DNA of 64,000 nucleotides from DASQFQ01 sp963811595 (GTDB lineage Bacteria > Actinomycetota > Thermoleophilia > Solirubrobacterales > Solirubrobacteraceae), in contig CAWERW010000016.1 in assembly GCA_963811595.1 (NCBI GenBank), positions 124,001 to 188,000 on the forward strand, read 5' to 3'. The position numbers and the translations under genes are program-made. Below are positions 43,158-51,514 of the stretch, in pieces. The stretch's first letter is position 1. Each line of letters begins with the position of its first letter. The notes under the pieces are model-generated. The model saw only the letters and a program-made list of their open reading frames with translations. It made no database searches and was not told where the DNA came from.

Positions 43158-45226
43158 GCACCGTCACCCCACTCGTCGACCACGTCGAGGACCTGTGGCC
43201 GTCCGAGCCGGTTCCGGACGACGTGCTCGAGCAGCTCGTGCAGGCTTCGCACCTGCTGGGCGCCAACCGCGCGGTCTCGAACTTCGGCGGCGGCAACACG
43301 TCGGCCAAGGGCACCGCGACCGACCACGCCGGGCGCGAGGTGCCGGTCATGTGGGTCAAGGGCTCGGGCTCGGACCTCGCGACGATGGAGGCCGCCGACT
43401 TCACCGGCCTGCGGATGGACGAGATGCTGCCGCTGCTCGACCGCGACGAGATGTCCGACGAGGACATGGTCGCCTACCTCGCGCGCTGCCAGATCGACCC
43501 CGCGATGCCGCGCGCGTCGATCGAGACGCTGCTGCACGCGTTCGTCCCGGCCCCGCACGTGCACCACACGCACCCCGACGGGATCAACGTGCTGGCCGGC
43601 AGCGCCGACGGCGAGCGGCTCGTGCACGAGTGCTTCGGCGACGAGGCGGCGTGGATCCCCTACATCCGGCCCGGCTTCACGCTCTCCAAGCAGGTCGGCG
43701 AGGCGGCGCGCGAGAACCCCGGGCTCAAGCTCGTCGTGCTCGCCAAGCACGGGCTCGTGGTGTGGGGCGACAGCGCCGAGGAGGCCTATCGGAAGACGAT
43801 CGAGGTCATCAACCAGGCGGTCGCGTTCGTCAACGAGCGCACCGGCGACACCCCGCGCTTCGGCGGCCCGCACCCGGCCGCGCAGCGCGCGAAGCCCGAG
43901 CTGCTGGGCGAGCTGCTGCCCGCGATCCGCGGCGCCGTCTCGAGCGAGAAGCACAAGCTGCTGACCGTCGACACGTCGGAGCGCGCGCTCGAGTTCGTCT
44001 CCTCGGCCGACGCCGAGCGGCTCGTCACGGTCGGCGCCCCCTGCCCCGACCACCTCGTCCACACGAAGCGCGTGCCGCTGTGGATCCCCTACGACCCCGA
44101 GGCCGACGACGCCGAGGCGCTGCGGGAGCGGATCGCCGAGCGCGCCGAGGCGTTCCGCGAGGACTACCGCGCCTACGTCGACGCGCACGCCGACGACACG
44201 ACCGAGCCGGCCGATCCCGACCCGCGGGTCGTCCTCGTCCAGCACCTCGGGCTCGTCTCCGCGGGCACGACGACGAAGAACTCGAAGCTGTCGCGCGACC
44301 TCTACCACCGCGCGATCGAGGTGATGGCGGGCGCGCACGCGCTCGACGAGTTCGTGTCGCTCGACGCCGCCGAGAGCTTCGGGATCGAGTACTGGCCGCT
44401 CGAGCTCTACAAGCTCTCCAAGGCGCCGCCGCCGGGCGAACTGCAGGGCCGGGTCGCGCTGATCACCGGCGGCGCGGGCGGCATCGGGCGCGCGATCGGC
44501 GAGGCGCTCGCCGCGGCGGGTGCGAGCGTGGTCGCGTTCGACCTCGACCAGGAGGGCGCCGAGGAGGCCGTCGCGGGCTTCGGCGACGACGGGCTCGCGG
44601 TCAGCGGCGACGTCACCAGCGAGGACGCGGTGCGCGCCGCGTTCGCGGAGGCGGTCGGCCGCTTCGGCGGCGTCGACATCGTCGTCTCGAACGCGGGCGT
44701 GGCCTCGAGCGCGGCGCTCGAGGAGACGACGCTGGAGGAGTGGAACCGCAACCACGGCATCCTCGTCACCGGCTACTTCCTCGTGGCGCGCGAGGCGTTC
44801 ACGGTCCTCAAGCGCCAGGGCCGCGGCGGCTCGATCGTGTTCATCGCCTCCAAGAACGCGGTCGTGGCGGGCAAGAACGCCGCCGCGTACTCGTCGGCCA
44901 AGGCGGCCGAGCTGCACCTCGCCCGCTGCCTGGCCGAGGAGGGCGGCGCGAGCGGCATCCGCGTCAACACCGTGAACCCCGACGCCGTCCTCCAGGGCTC
45001 CCGGATCTGGGACTCGTCGTGGCGCGAGGAGCGCGCCGCGTCCTACGGGATCGAGCCCGACGAGCTCGAGGAGCACTACAAGCAGCGGACCACGCTGCAG
45101 GTCAACATCTTCCCCGACGACATCGCCCAGGCGGTGCTGCACTTCGCGTCGCCGGCGCGCTCGGGCAAGAGCACGGGCAACCTCCTCAATGTCGACGGCG
45201 GGGTGCCCGCGGCCTACGCGCGCTGA
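43154..45226 (+). CDS. rhaD: Bifunctional rhamnulose-1-phosphate aldolase / lactaldehyde dehydrogenase
   Basis: 690 residues. Residues 1-430 are a class II aldolase: NRAVSNFGGGNTSAKG, WVKGSGSDLATM, VHHTHPDGINVLAGS (zinc His) and VVLAKHGLVVWG. Residues about 433-690 are an SDR: ALITGGAGGIGRAIG, VSNAGVASS, catalytic Tyr-Lys in AYSSAKAAELH, and GNLLNVDGG near the end. The fusion cleaves rhamnulose-1-phosphate to DHAP and L-lactaldehyde and then oxidises or reduces the aldehyde. Last gene of the rhamnose operon. Confidence 0.93.
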   Translation: MSTVTPLVDHVEDLWPSEPVPDDVLEQLVQASHLLGANRAVSNFGGGNTSAKGTATDHAGREVPVMWVKGSGSDLATMEAADFTGLRMDEMLPLLDRDEMSDEDMVAYLARCQIDPAMPRASIETLLHAFVPAPHVHHTHPDGINVLAGSADGERLVHECFGDEAAWIPYIRPGFTLSKQVGEAARENPGLKLVVLAKHGLVVWGDSAEEAYRKTIEVINQAVAFVNERTGDTPRFGGPHPAAQRAKPELLGELLPAIRGAVSSEKHKLLTVDTSERALEFVSSADAERLVTVGAPCPDHLVHTKRVPLWIPYDPEADDAEALRERIAERAEAFREDYRAYVDAHADDTTEPADPDPRVVLVQHLGLVSAGTTTKNSKLSRDLYHRAIEVMAGAHALDEFVSLDAAESFGIEYWPLELYKLSKAPPPGELQGRVALITGGAGGIGRAIGEALAAAGASVVAFDLDQEGAEEAVAGFGDDGLAVSGDVTSEDAVRAAFAEAVGRFGGVDIVVSNAGVASSAALEETTLEEWNRNHGILVTGYFLVAREAFTVLKRQGRGGSIVFIASKNAVVAGKNAAAYSSAKAAELHLARCLAEEGGASGIRVNTVNPDAVLQGSRIWDSSWREERAASYGIEPDELEEHYKQRTTLQVNIFPDDIAQAVLHFASPARSGKSTGNLLNVDGGVPAAYAR

Positions 45227-45852
45227 AGCGCCCGCCCGCGGGCGACGCCGGCGGCGCTGAGGTCGAGCCGCCCCTCGACCATGGCGTCGAAGCACAGCTC
45301 GTAGAGGTCGCTGTCGGCGTCGGCGGCGCCGATCGAGCGGCCGACGGCGCGGTTGTAGCGGTCCTGGGTGGTGGTGTCGCGGTCCTCGCTGGGCGAGACC
45401 CAGCCGGCGGTGGCCTCCCACGCCTCGTGCAGCGTCAGCGCGATCGCGTCATAGCTCTCGCCGAGCGCCCAGGTCGTGAGCTCCGAGCTCTCGCGCCGCA
45501 GGCAGGCCGCGATGTAGCAGTAGCCCCACGCGTCGAACAGGGCGCTCCCCCAGTCGCCCTCGGTGAGCCCCTCGTTCTCGTTGTAGCGCCGCGTTTCCTC
45601 GTCGTAGACGACCGTCCGCCGCACGTCCGCGATGAAGCGCTCCGTGTGGCTCGTGGCGGCGGCGAAGCAGGAGACGCCGCTCACGATCGGGTTGCGGGCG
45701 GCGATCGGCACGAGCGGGGTCCGGGCGATGCGCGCGAACGCGCGGTTGCCGATCGCCGAGGCCAGCGCGGCGGTGGGCGCAGGGGCTGCGCGGCCGGCCG
45801 GCGCGTGCCGCGGCTCCGCCTGCTGCGGCGCGCGCTCGGCGGCGAACATCAA
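45214..45852 (-). CDS. Putative secreted effector-like protein
   Basis: 212 residues. The N-terminal 45 residues are Ala/Pro-rich and end in ALASAIGNRAFARIAR, close to the L-x-x-x-x-G-N-R-A-x-A-R-x motif near the start of many actinobacterial eCIS-linked (DUF4157-type) or toxin-like proteins. The C-terminal part has ALFDAWGYCYIAACLRRES, LTLHEAWEATAGW and TTQDRYNRAVGRSIGAAD, similar in spirit to the D-x-x-N-N-x-x-G-R motif of DUF6973-type domains. No signal peptide. Four Cys. Function not established; recent acquisition or a stand-alone effector are possible. Tail-to-tail overlap with rhaD of 13 bp. Confidence 0.65.
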   Translation of the reverse strand: MMFAAERAPQQAEPRHAPAGRAAPAPTAALASAIGNRAFARIARTPLVPIAARNPIVSGVSCFAAATSHTERFIADVRRTVVYDEETRRYNENEGLTEGDWGSALFDAWGYCYIAACLRRESSELTTWALGESYDAIALTLHEAWEATAGWVSPSEDRDTTTQDRYNRAVGRSIGAADADSDLYELCFDAMVEGRLDLSAAGVARGRALQRA

Positions 45853-46055
45853 CGGAGCCTAGTTGCCGGGCGGGCGTCGCGTGCGTATCTTTCGTCCTGG
45901 CGCCGTCCCAGCGCCCAACTCCCGGTTCCGGCGCCCACACCGCCGGCCGAAGCGGGGGCAAAGGTGGCTCAGCCATCGGGACGCCGGTCAAGACGCCCTT
46001 TCCGGCGTGCCTCGTGAGTGTGGGTCGCGGAGCCCGCCCCGAAAAGGAGCATCCG
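45853..46055 (+). other. 203-bp intergenic leader of the DUF4287-SRPBCC gene
   Basis: No gene fits here. The second half holds GGGGCAAAGG, a possible small hairpin GGTGGC-TCA-GCCATC and GGGACGCC, then inverted GACGCC/GGCGTG segments before AAAAGGAG and ATG 46056. It may form a structured leader, but it lacks the invariant bases of riboswitches I know. Confidence 0.3.
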
Positions 46056-46709
46056 ATGACCGTGCAGAAGTCCTTCAAGCGCCTCGTCCGCGCGCGGATG
46101 GAGAAGACCGGCGAGAGCTACACGGCGGCGCGCGCCGTGCTGCTGCGCGCGAGCGAGCCCGAGCCGCAGCTCGTCGCCCCCGACGCGACGATCCGCGAGC
46201 GCACCGGCCGCGGCTGGGAGGAGTGGTTCGACCTGCTCGACGAGTGGGGCGCCGCGGACCGCCCGCGGCGCGAGATCTCCCGGTACCTGGCCGACTTCCA
46301 GGGCCGCGACCCGCTGGCCTGGAACGTCCAGGCCGTGGTCAAGAGCTACGAGCGCGCCCGCCGCGGCTACGTCATCGGCCAGCACGAGGACGGCTTCTCC
46401 GTCACGGCGTCGAAGACCGTCGCGGTGCCGGTGGAGCGCCTGTTCGCGGCGGTGGTCGACCCGGCCGAGCGCGAGCGCTGGCTGCCCGACGGCGAGCTGC
46501 GCGCGCGGACCACGCTGCCGCCGCGCTCGGCCCGCTTCGACTGGGGCGACGGCTCGAGCCGCGTCCACGTGTCGATCGCCGCGAAGGGCGAGGCGAAGAG
46601 CACCGCGGTGCTCTCCCACGAGCGGCTGCCCGACGCGGCCGAGGCCGACCGCATGAAGGCCTACTGGAGGGAGCGCGTCGCGACGCTGAAGGAGGTGCTG
46701 GAGGCATGA
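46056..46709 (+). CDS. DUF4287 + SRPBCC (AHSA1-like) protein
   Basis: 217 residues. The first 110 residues form a small helical DUF4287-type domain with KSFKRLVRARMEKTGESYTA and WNVQAVVKSYERARRG. The C-terminal START-like domain includes VTASKTVAVPVERLFAAVVD, ERWLPDGELRARTT and FDWGDGSSRVHV. ATG 46056 with AAAAGGAGC upstream. Overlaps the VOC gene by 4 bp. Ligand unknown. Confidence 0.82.
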   Translation: MTVQKSFKRLVRARMEKTGESYTAARAVLLRASEPEPQLVAPDATIRERTGRGWEEWFDLLDEWGAADRPRREISRYLADFQGRDPLAWNVQAVVKSYERARRGYVIGQHEDGFSVTASKTVAVPVERLFAAVVDPAERERWLPDGELRARTTLPPRSARFDWGDGSSRVHVSIAAKGEAKSTAVLSHERLPDAAEADRMKAYWRERVATLKEVLEA

Positions 46710-47062
46710 GCGCGATCACGCACGTCGGCACCGTCATCGTCCCCGTCTCCGACCAGGACGCGGCGCTCGCGTTCTACACCGGCACGCTCGGCTGCGAGGT
46801 CCGCATGGACGCCGAGTTCGCCCCCGGCATGCGCTGGCTCGAGGTGGCGCCGCCCGGCGCGACCACGACGCTCGCGCTCGTCCCCAACGACGGCGCCGAG
46901 GTGAGCTTCGCGACGCGCGACGCCGCCGCCGACCACGCCGCGCTGAGAGAGCGCGGCGTCGACGCGGACGCCGAGCTGATCGACATGGGCGACGGCGTCC
47001 CGCCGATGTTCACGTTCCGCGACCCCGACGGCAACCGCTTCCGCGTGGTGCAGCGCGACTGA
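46706..47062 (+). CDS. VOC-family (glyoxalase-like) protein
   Basis: 118 residues, two beta-alpha-beta-beta-beta repeats: HVGTVIVPVSDQDAALAFYT with metal His near the start, WLEVAPPGATTTLALVP, and MFTFRDPDGNRFRVVQ with the final metal Glu replaced by Arg/Val context typical of some non-glyoxalase members. Probably binds a small metabolite or confers resistance. Coupled to the SRPBCC gene upstream. Confidence 0.8.
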   Translation: MSAITHVGTVIVPVSDQDAALAFYTGTLGCEVRMDAEFAPGMRWLEVAPPGATTTLALVPNDGAEVSFATRDAAADHAALRERGVDADAELIDMGDGVPPMFTFRDPDGNRFRVVQRD

Positions 47063-47063
47063 C

Positions 47064-47750
47064 CTAGCTCGGCGCCTTCACGGAGTCCACGAAGCCGCGC
47101 ACGTCCGCGGCGGGCTCCGTGTAGGCGTCGCCGAGCGCCGACTCGACGCGCTCCAGGTACTCCCGCGTCCAGCCCGGGAAGTCGTAGTCGATCGCCTTCA
47201 GGAACTCGAGCGTCGCGCACAGGCGGATGTCCGCGATCGACGGGTGGTCGCCGCCGATGAACTGCTTCCCCTCGAGGAAGAACTGGAACGCGCCGATAGG
47301 CTCCGCGAGCGCCGCCTCGGCGTCGCGCTGGGCCTGCGCTTTGAGCTCGTCGCTCGCCTCGGAGGTGGCGACCTCGCCCGGGTACTGCGGGAAGCCGAGC
47401 GTCGGGTAGGTGGCGCGCGCGACCAGCGGATAGAGCGTGCCGATCAGGTAGAAGTTCGCGCTGTCGACCATCGCCCGCTCGCCCGGATCGGTCGGGTAGA
47501 ACTGGTCGAGGCCGTGCTTGTTGCAGAGGTAGGCGCAGATCGCGCAGCTCTCCCACAGCGTGCCGCGCGGCAGCCCCTCCTCCTCGAGCATCGGCGTCAG
47601 GTGCGCCGGGTCCTTGGCCAGGAACTCGGGCTCGGTCGTCTTGCCCCACACGTCCTTCTCCTCGAAGTCGAGCCCGGCGGCCCGCACGAAGATCCGAGCG
47701 GTCAGGTTGTTCACGCTCGGCATCAGGACGTTCAGCGTGTTCGCGGCCAT
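47064..47750 (-). CDS. Glutathione S-transferase-like protein
   Basis: 228 residues. Thioredoxin-like half: LNVLMPSVNNLTARIFVRAAG, KDPAHLTPMLEEEG with cis-Pro, and LWESCAICAYLCNKH (Glu-Ser gamma-glutamyl site and Cys). The helical half has ELKAQAQRDAEAALAEPIGAF and FIGGDHPSIADIRLCATLEFL (N-capping Asp). Actinobacteria mostly use mycothiol, so the thiol partner is uncertain. Leftward cluster with VOC and oxidoreductase genes. Confidence 0.85.
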   Translation of the reverse strand: MAANTLNVLMPSVNNLTARIFVRAAGLDFEEKDVWGKTTEPEFLAKDPAHLTPMLEEEGLPRGTLWESCAICAYLCNKHGLDQFYPTDPGERAMVDSANFYLIGTLYPLVARATYPTLGFPQYPGEVATSEASDELKAQAQRDAEAALAEPIGAFQFFLEGKQFIGGDHPSIADIRLCATLEFLKAIDYDFPGWTREYLERVESALGDAYTEPAADVRGFVDSVKAPS

Positions 47751-47761
47751 GCGGTCTCCTC

Positions 47762-48343
47762 CTAGTAGGGGTTCTTCGGCGAGCGGTCGTCGGACAGGGT
47801 CTCGCGCGTGCGCGCGACGAGGATCTCGATGGCGTCCGCGAGGTGGACGCGGTCGATGTTGTAGTCGCCGCGCTCGACCCGCAGCTTGTGCGCCTCGAGC
47901 AGCACCTCGGCGTGCGTGTAGCGCTCCGGCGGCTCGAAGCGGTAGGACGCGAGCTCGATCAGCAGCCCGAGCGGGTCCTCGAAGTAGATCGAGTCCATGA
48001 ACCCGCGGTCCTTGACGCCCGAGTGCTCGATGCCGCGCTCGTCGAGCCGCTCGACGGCCTGGAAGAACGTCGCCTGGGACACCGAGAACGCGATGTGGTG
48101 CACGGCGCCCGGGTCGGTCGAGGTGCGCGCCGGGTCCGGCGTGCGCTCGTCGTTGGTGAAGATCGTGATCAGGCGCCCGTCGCCCGGGTCGAAGTAGAGG
48201 TGGCTCTCCGACTCGCGGTCGAGGTTCGGCTGCTCGAACACGAACGGCATCCCGAGCACCCCCTCCCAGAAGTCGATCGATGTCTGGCGGTCGGCGCCCA
48301 CCAGCGTGATGTGGTGGACGCCCTGGGTCTGGAGCTTGCGCAT
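47762..48343 (-). CDS. VOC-family dioxygenase/glyoxalase-like protein
   Basis: 193 residues. HHITLVGADRQTSIDFWEGVLGM (metal His in the first module), ESHLYFDPGDGRLITIF, AVHHIAFSVSQATFFQAVERL (second His) and YFEDPLGLLIELA (metal Glu) form a complete facial triad site. A 45-residue C-terminal extension follows. Likely an extradiol-type or glyoxalase-like metalloenzyme; substrate unknown. Confidence 0.85.
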   Translation of the reverse strand: MRKLQTQGVHHITLVGADRQTSIDFWEGVLGMPFVFEQPNLDRESESHLYFDPGDGRLITIFTNDERTPDPARTSTDPGAVHHIAFSVSQATFFQAVERLDERGIEHSGVKDRGFMDSIYFEDPLGLLIELASYRFEPPERYTHAEVLLEAHKLRVERGDYNIDRVHLADAIEILVARTRETLSDDRSPKNPY

Positions 48344-48347
48344 GCTC

Positions 48348-48761
48348 CTAGCCTGCCGGATCCTGCGGGGTGTCGAAGCGCCCGCCGTCGATCAGCTCGA
48401 CCCGGTAGCCGTCCGGGTCGGCGACGAACGCGATCAGCGGCAGCTCCTCGCGGTCGCCCGGGTGGAACGGCGGCTTCTCGGGCGCCACGCCGAGCGGCTC
48501 CAGCTGGGCGAGCGCGGCGTGGATGTCGTCGACCGCGACCGCCATGTGGTTGTAGCCCGTGCCGAGGTCGTAGGGCTCGTCCTGGCCCTGGTTGACGGTG
48601 AGCTCGAGCACGTCGCCGTCGCCGGGCAGGCCGAGGTAGAGGTTGTACGCGGACGAGAAGTTGAGCCGCCCGCGCGGCTCGAAGCCGAGCGCGCCGTAGA
48701 AGCGCACCGACGCCTCCGGGTCGCGGACCCGGAGGCAGGTGTGCACGTAGCGCGCGCTCAC
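48348..48761 (-). CDS. Glyoxalase I-like VOC protein
   Basis: 137 residues, the length of GloA. YVHTCLRVRDPEASVRFYGALGF, GDVLELTVNQGQDEPYDLGTGYNHMAVAVDD and IAFVADPDGYRVELIDGG show metal ligands His, Glu, His and Glu at the usual places. Converts hemithioacetals of methylglyoxal to lactoylthiols in the family. GTG 48761 overlaps the GMC stop (GTGA). Confidence 0.88.
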   Translation of the reverse strand: MSARYVHTCLRVRDPEASVRFYGALGFEPRGRLNFSSAYNLYLGLPGDGDVLELTVNQGQDEPYDLGTGYNHMAVAVDDIHAALAQLEPLGVAPEKPPFHPGDREELPLIAFVADPDGYRVELIDGGRFDTPQDPAG

Positions 48762-50398
48762 GCGGCGACCTCGTCCAGCGCCGGCACGCCGCCGCCGGGG
48801 TCGCGTCCGTCCCACGCCGAGCGGCCGGCCGGGATCGCCTGCGTGCGCAGCTGCTCGGCGATGTACTCGGCCTGGCGGATCGCCAGTGCCACGATCGTGA
48901 GCGTCGGGTTCGCCGCCGCGCCGGTCGTGAACTGGCTGCCGTCGGAGACGAACAGGTTCGGCACGTCGTGGGCCTGGCCGAACGCGTTGACGACGCCGTC
49001 CTGCGGGCGCTCGCTCATGCGCGCGGTGCCGAGGTTGTGCGTCGCCGGGTAGGGCGGCGTGCGCACCGTCTGGATCGCGCCCACCGACTCGTACAGCGCC
49101 TCGCCGGCCGCCCACGCGTGCTCGCGCATCGCGAGGTCGTTGGGGTGGTCGTCGAAGTGCACGTTCGGCACCGGCTGGCCGTGCTGGTCGACCTCGTCGC
49201 GGTTGAGCGTGACGCGGTTGCTCTCCTGCGGCATGTCCTCCCCGACCAGCCAGCAGCCCGCGGTCCGCTCGTAGGCCTCCATGATCTGGGCGAACTCGCG
49301 GCCCCAGGCGCCGGGGTTCACGAACGCGGCCATGAACGGCACGCCGAGCGCGAGCAGCTGCAGGTAGTAGCCGCCGACGAAGCCGCGCGCCGCGTCGTGC
49401 GGCGCCTCGTCCTCGATGTGGCCGGCCATCGTCTCGCCGCGGTAGAAGCGCACGGGCTTGTCGAAGATGGCGTAGACCGACGCGGTCAGGTGGCGCATGT
49501 AGTTGCGGCCCACCTGGCCGGACGAGTTCGCCAGCCCGTCGGGGAACTGCGACGAGGCCGAGTTGAGCAGCAGCCGCGGCGTCTCGATCGAGTTGCACGC
49601 GAGGCAGACGAGCCGTGCGCGCTGGAACTGCTCGAGCCCGTCGCCGTCGACGTAGGTGACGCCGGTGGCGAGCCCCGAGTCGTCGTGCTCGACGCGGATG
49701 ACCTGCGCTTCCGAGCGCAGGTCGAGCTTGCCCGTCGCCTCGGCGCGCGGCAGCTCGACGGTCAGCGTCGACCACTTTGAGCCGTTCTTGACGCCCTGGA
49801 AGTTGAAGCCGTCCTGGATCGAGGCGGGCCGCCCGTCGTAGGGCACCGGGCTGCTCGCGTAGCGCCCCGTGTGGAAGCGCTTGTAGCCGACGCGCTCGGC
49901 GCCGTTGGCGAACACCTTGTAGTTGTTGTTCGCCGGCAGCTGCGGGATGCCGTTGGTCGACGTGATGCCCAGCTTCGTCTCGGCGCGGTCGTAATACGGC
50001 TCCACGTCGGCGAGCGAGATCGGCCAGTCGAGCGCGTTGACGCCCTCGATCCCGCCGTAGTAGGTCGAGGCCTTGAACTCGTGCTCCATGAAGCGCGGGC
50101 AGCAGCCGGCCCAGTGGGTCGTGGTGCCGCCGACGGTCTTGCAGGTCCAGGCCGGCAGGTTCGGGAAGTCCTTGGCGATGCGGAACGAGCCGCTCGTGGT
50201 GCGGTTGTCGAGCCAGGCGAGCTGCTTGAACGAGCGCCACTCGTCGTTGACGAAGTCCTCGGGCCGGTGATGGCGGCCGGCCTCGAGCACGACGACCTTG
50301 ACGCCCTTCTGGCACAGCTCGTTGGCGAGCGTCCCGCCGCCGGCGCCGGAGCCGACGATGATGACGACGTCCTCGTCGTCGAAGCGATAGCGCGGCAT
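48758..50398 (-). CDS. GMC-family FAD oxidoreductase
   Basis: 546 residues. FAD loop VVIIVGSGAGGGTLANELCQKG (about 11-32), VVVLEAGRHH, a CCPRFMEHEF insert, TTHWAGCCPRF and the C-terminal catalytic region ATHNLGTARMSERPQDGVVNAFGQ with DGSQFTTGAAANPTLTIVALA, as in gluconate/sugar and long-chain alcohol dehydrogenases. Downstream of its small-subunit-like partner (50402-50812), so probably a two-subunit membrane-linked or soluble dehydrogenase. Two Cys-rich segments are noteworthy. Confidence 0.9.
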   Translation of the reverse strand: MPRYRFDDEDVVIIVGSGAGGGTLANELCQKGVKVVVLEAGRHHRPEDFVNDEWRSFKQLAWLDNRTTSGSFRIAKDFPNLPAWTCKTVGGTTTHWAGCCPRFMEHEFKASTYYGGIEGVNALDWPISLADVEPYYDRAETKLGITSTNGIPQLPANNNYKVFANGAERVGYKRFHTGRYASSPVPYDGRPASIQDGFNFQGVKNGSKWSTLTVELPRAEATGKLDLRSEAQVIRVEHDDSGLATGVTYVDGDGLEQFQRARLVCLACNSIETPRLLLNSASSQFPDGLANSSGQVGRNYMRHLTASVYAIFDKPVRFYRGETMAGHIEDEAPHDAARGFVGGYYLQLLALGVPFMAAFVNPGAWGREFAQIMEAYERTAGCWLVGEDMPQESNRVTLNRDEVDQHGQPVPNVHFDDHPNDLAMREHAWAAGEALYESVGAIQTVRTPPYPATHNLGTARMSERPQDGVVNAFGQAHDVPNLFVSDGSQFTTGAAANPTLTIVALAIRQAEYIAEQLRTQAIPAGRSAWDGRDPGGGVPALDEVAA

Positions 50399-50401
50399 GG
50401 G

Positions 50402-50812
50402 TCAGGCCTCCTGCGGGAGCGCGATCGGGGGGTCGGGGAGCCAGTCGAGGTCGTCGAAGCCGCGGTTGATGTAGCCGCCGAGGTGCACCGACGGGCCCTC
50501 GTAGCCGAACGCCTTCCAGACCAGCGGGTTGTCGTAGAGCTCGACGACGGCGGTCGACTTCACGAGCTCGACGAACGCGCTGCCCTCGGCCGCGGTGATC
50601 GCGGCGAGCTGCGCCTCGGGATCGAGGTCGAGGAACGGCGTCGGCTCGTCGAGCGCCGCGACGCCCGCAGCGACGGTCTCGCCCTCGGCTTCGAGCGCGT
50701 TCACCACCTTCGCGTACGCGATGTCCGGGAGCATGTCGTGCGGGAACATCACCCGCGCGACGCGCAAGGTCGTCTCGAGCACGTGCTCAGAGAGCTGCTC
50801 GGCCATCTGCAC
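50402..50812 (-). CDS. Gluconate 2-dehydrogenase subunit 3-like protein
   Basis: 136 residues from GTG 50812 (ATG 50806 is an alternative). VLETTLRVARVMFPHDMLPDIAYAKVV and a C-terminal GYEGPSVHLGGYINRGFDD, with Tyr/Trp pairs, are typical of the small subunit that accompanies GMC dehydrogenases. Three bases upstream of the GMC gene. No Tat or Sec signal is visible, unlike many homologues. Confidence 0.82.
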   Translation of the reverse strand: MQMAEQLSEHVLETTLRVARVMFPHDMLPDIAYAKVVNALEAEGETVAAGVAALDEPTPFLDLDPEAQLAAITAAEGSAFVELVKSTAVVELYDNPLVWKAFGYEGPSVHLGGYINRGFDDLDWLPDPPIALPQEA

Positions 50813-50868
50813 TTCCCCCTCAGGTCTGGACGCCGGTAGCCCGACGTTGCCTCACACCCCGGGCGCTG

Positions 50869-51276
50869 TCAAGCCGGGCCGGTGCCGGTGACGCGGACGT
50901 GCGTCGCCTTCCCGTTCTCGACCTTCCAGGTCCAGACCGCGTTGCGCCGGAACGGCTCGCCCTCGAACGTCGCCTCGACGTGCCCCATCACGACCACGGC
51001 GCCGGGGATCGCGCGGAAATCCGTCGCATGCAGGGTGAGATCGGGCCAGACGCGGGCGACGTCGGCGAAGTACTCGCGCATCCCCGCATGCCCGCGATAG
51101 GGCCCGTCGCGTCCGATCGCCGACGCCGTGCCGGTCAGGTGGAGCTCGCAGTCCTCGGACAGGAACCGGTTCGCGGCGGCCGGGTCGCGGTCCTCGAACG
51201 CGGCGTAGATGGCGCGCACGACCTCGATGTCCGAGGTCACCCCGCCCGGGTTCCCGTAGTAGTCGGGACGCGCCAT
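50869..51276 (-). CDS. SnoaL/NTF2-like protein
   Basis: 135 residues from ATG 51276. VVRAIYAAFEDRDPAAANRFL, HAGMREYFADVARVWPDLTL and FEGEPFRRNAVWTWKVENGKA are typical cone-shaped NTF2-fold segments. Likely binds or isomerises a small hydrophobic molecule. Upstream open frames on the same strand are not used because their composition is abnormal. Confidence 0.78.
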   Translation of the reverse strand: MARPDYYGNPGGVTSDIEVVRAIYAAFEDRDPAAANRFLSEDCELHLTGTASAIGRDGPYRGHAGMREYFADVARVWPDLTLHATDFRAIPGAVVVMGHVEATFEGEPFRRNAVWTWKVENGKATHVRVTGTGPA

Positions 51277-51311
51277 CGCCGCGAGCCTTGCATACGAGGG
51301 CGACGCCTCGT

Positions 51312-51503
51312 CTACAGCGGCCGCCGCATCGCAACGCGCGGCGCGTCGCCCGGGATCCGGCGGGCCTCCTCGGCCACGATCGCGGCGAGCTCGGGCCCGG
51401 GCTCGAACACGCGGCTCGTCGCGGGCGATCTCCGGCATCCCGATCGCGGCGAAGGCCCGCCTCGCAGGGCCTCGAGCTCGCGGCGGCGAGCCGCGCGGAT
51501 CAC
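51312..51503 (-). pseudogene. Possible decayed gene remnant
   Basis: The single frame from GTG 51503 ends RVFEPGPELAAIVAEEARRI and then GDAPRVAMRRPL. An adjacent frame reads RRAFAAIGMPEIARDEP over the middle part, so the most protein-like reading needs two compensating shifts near 51420 and 51465. The 238-bp gap between neighbours (51277-51514) holds nothing else. Family unknown. Confidence 0.35.
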
Positions 51504-51514
51504 CTCCCCTGCTC

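Noticed and set aside
45950..46040. c-di-GMP-I (GEMM) riboswitch
   Set aside because: GGGCAAA and GGGACGC are present but the invariant AAAGCC after GACGC is absent (reads CGGTCAAG), so it does not meet the motif.
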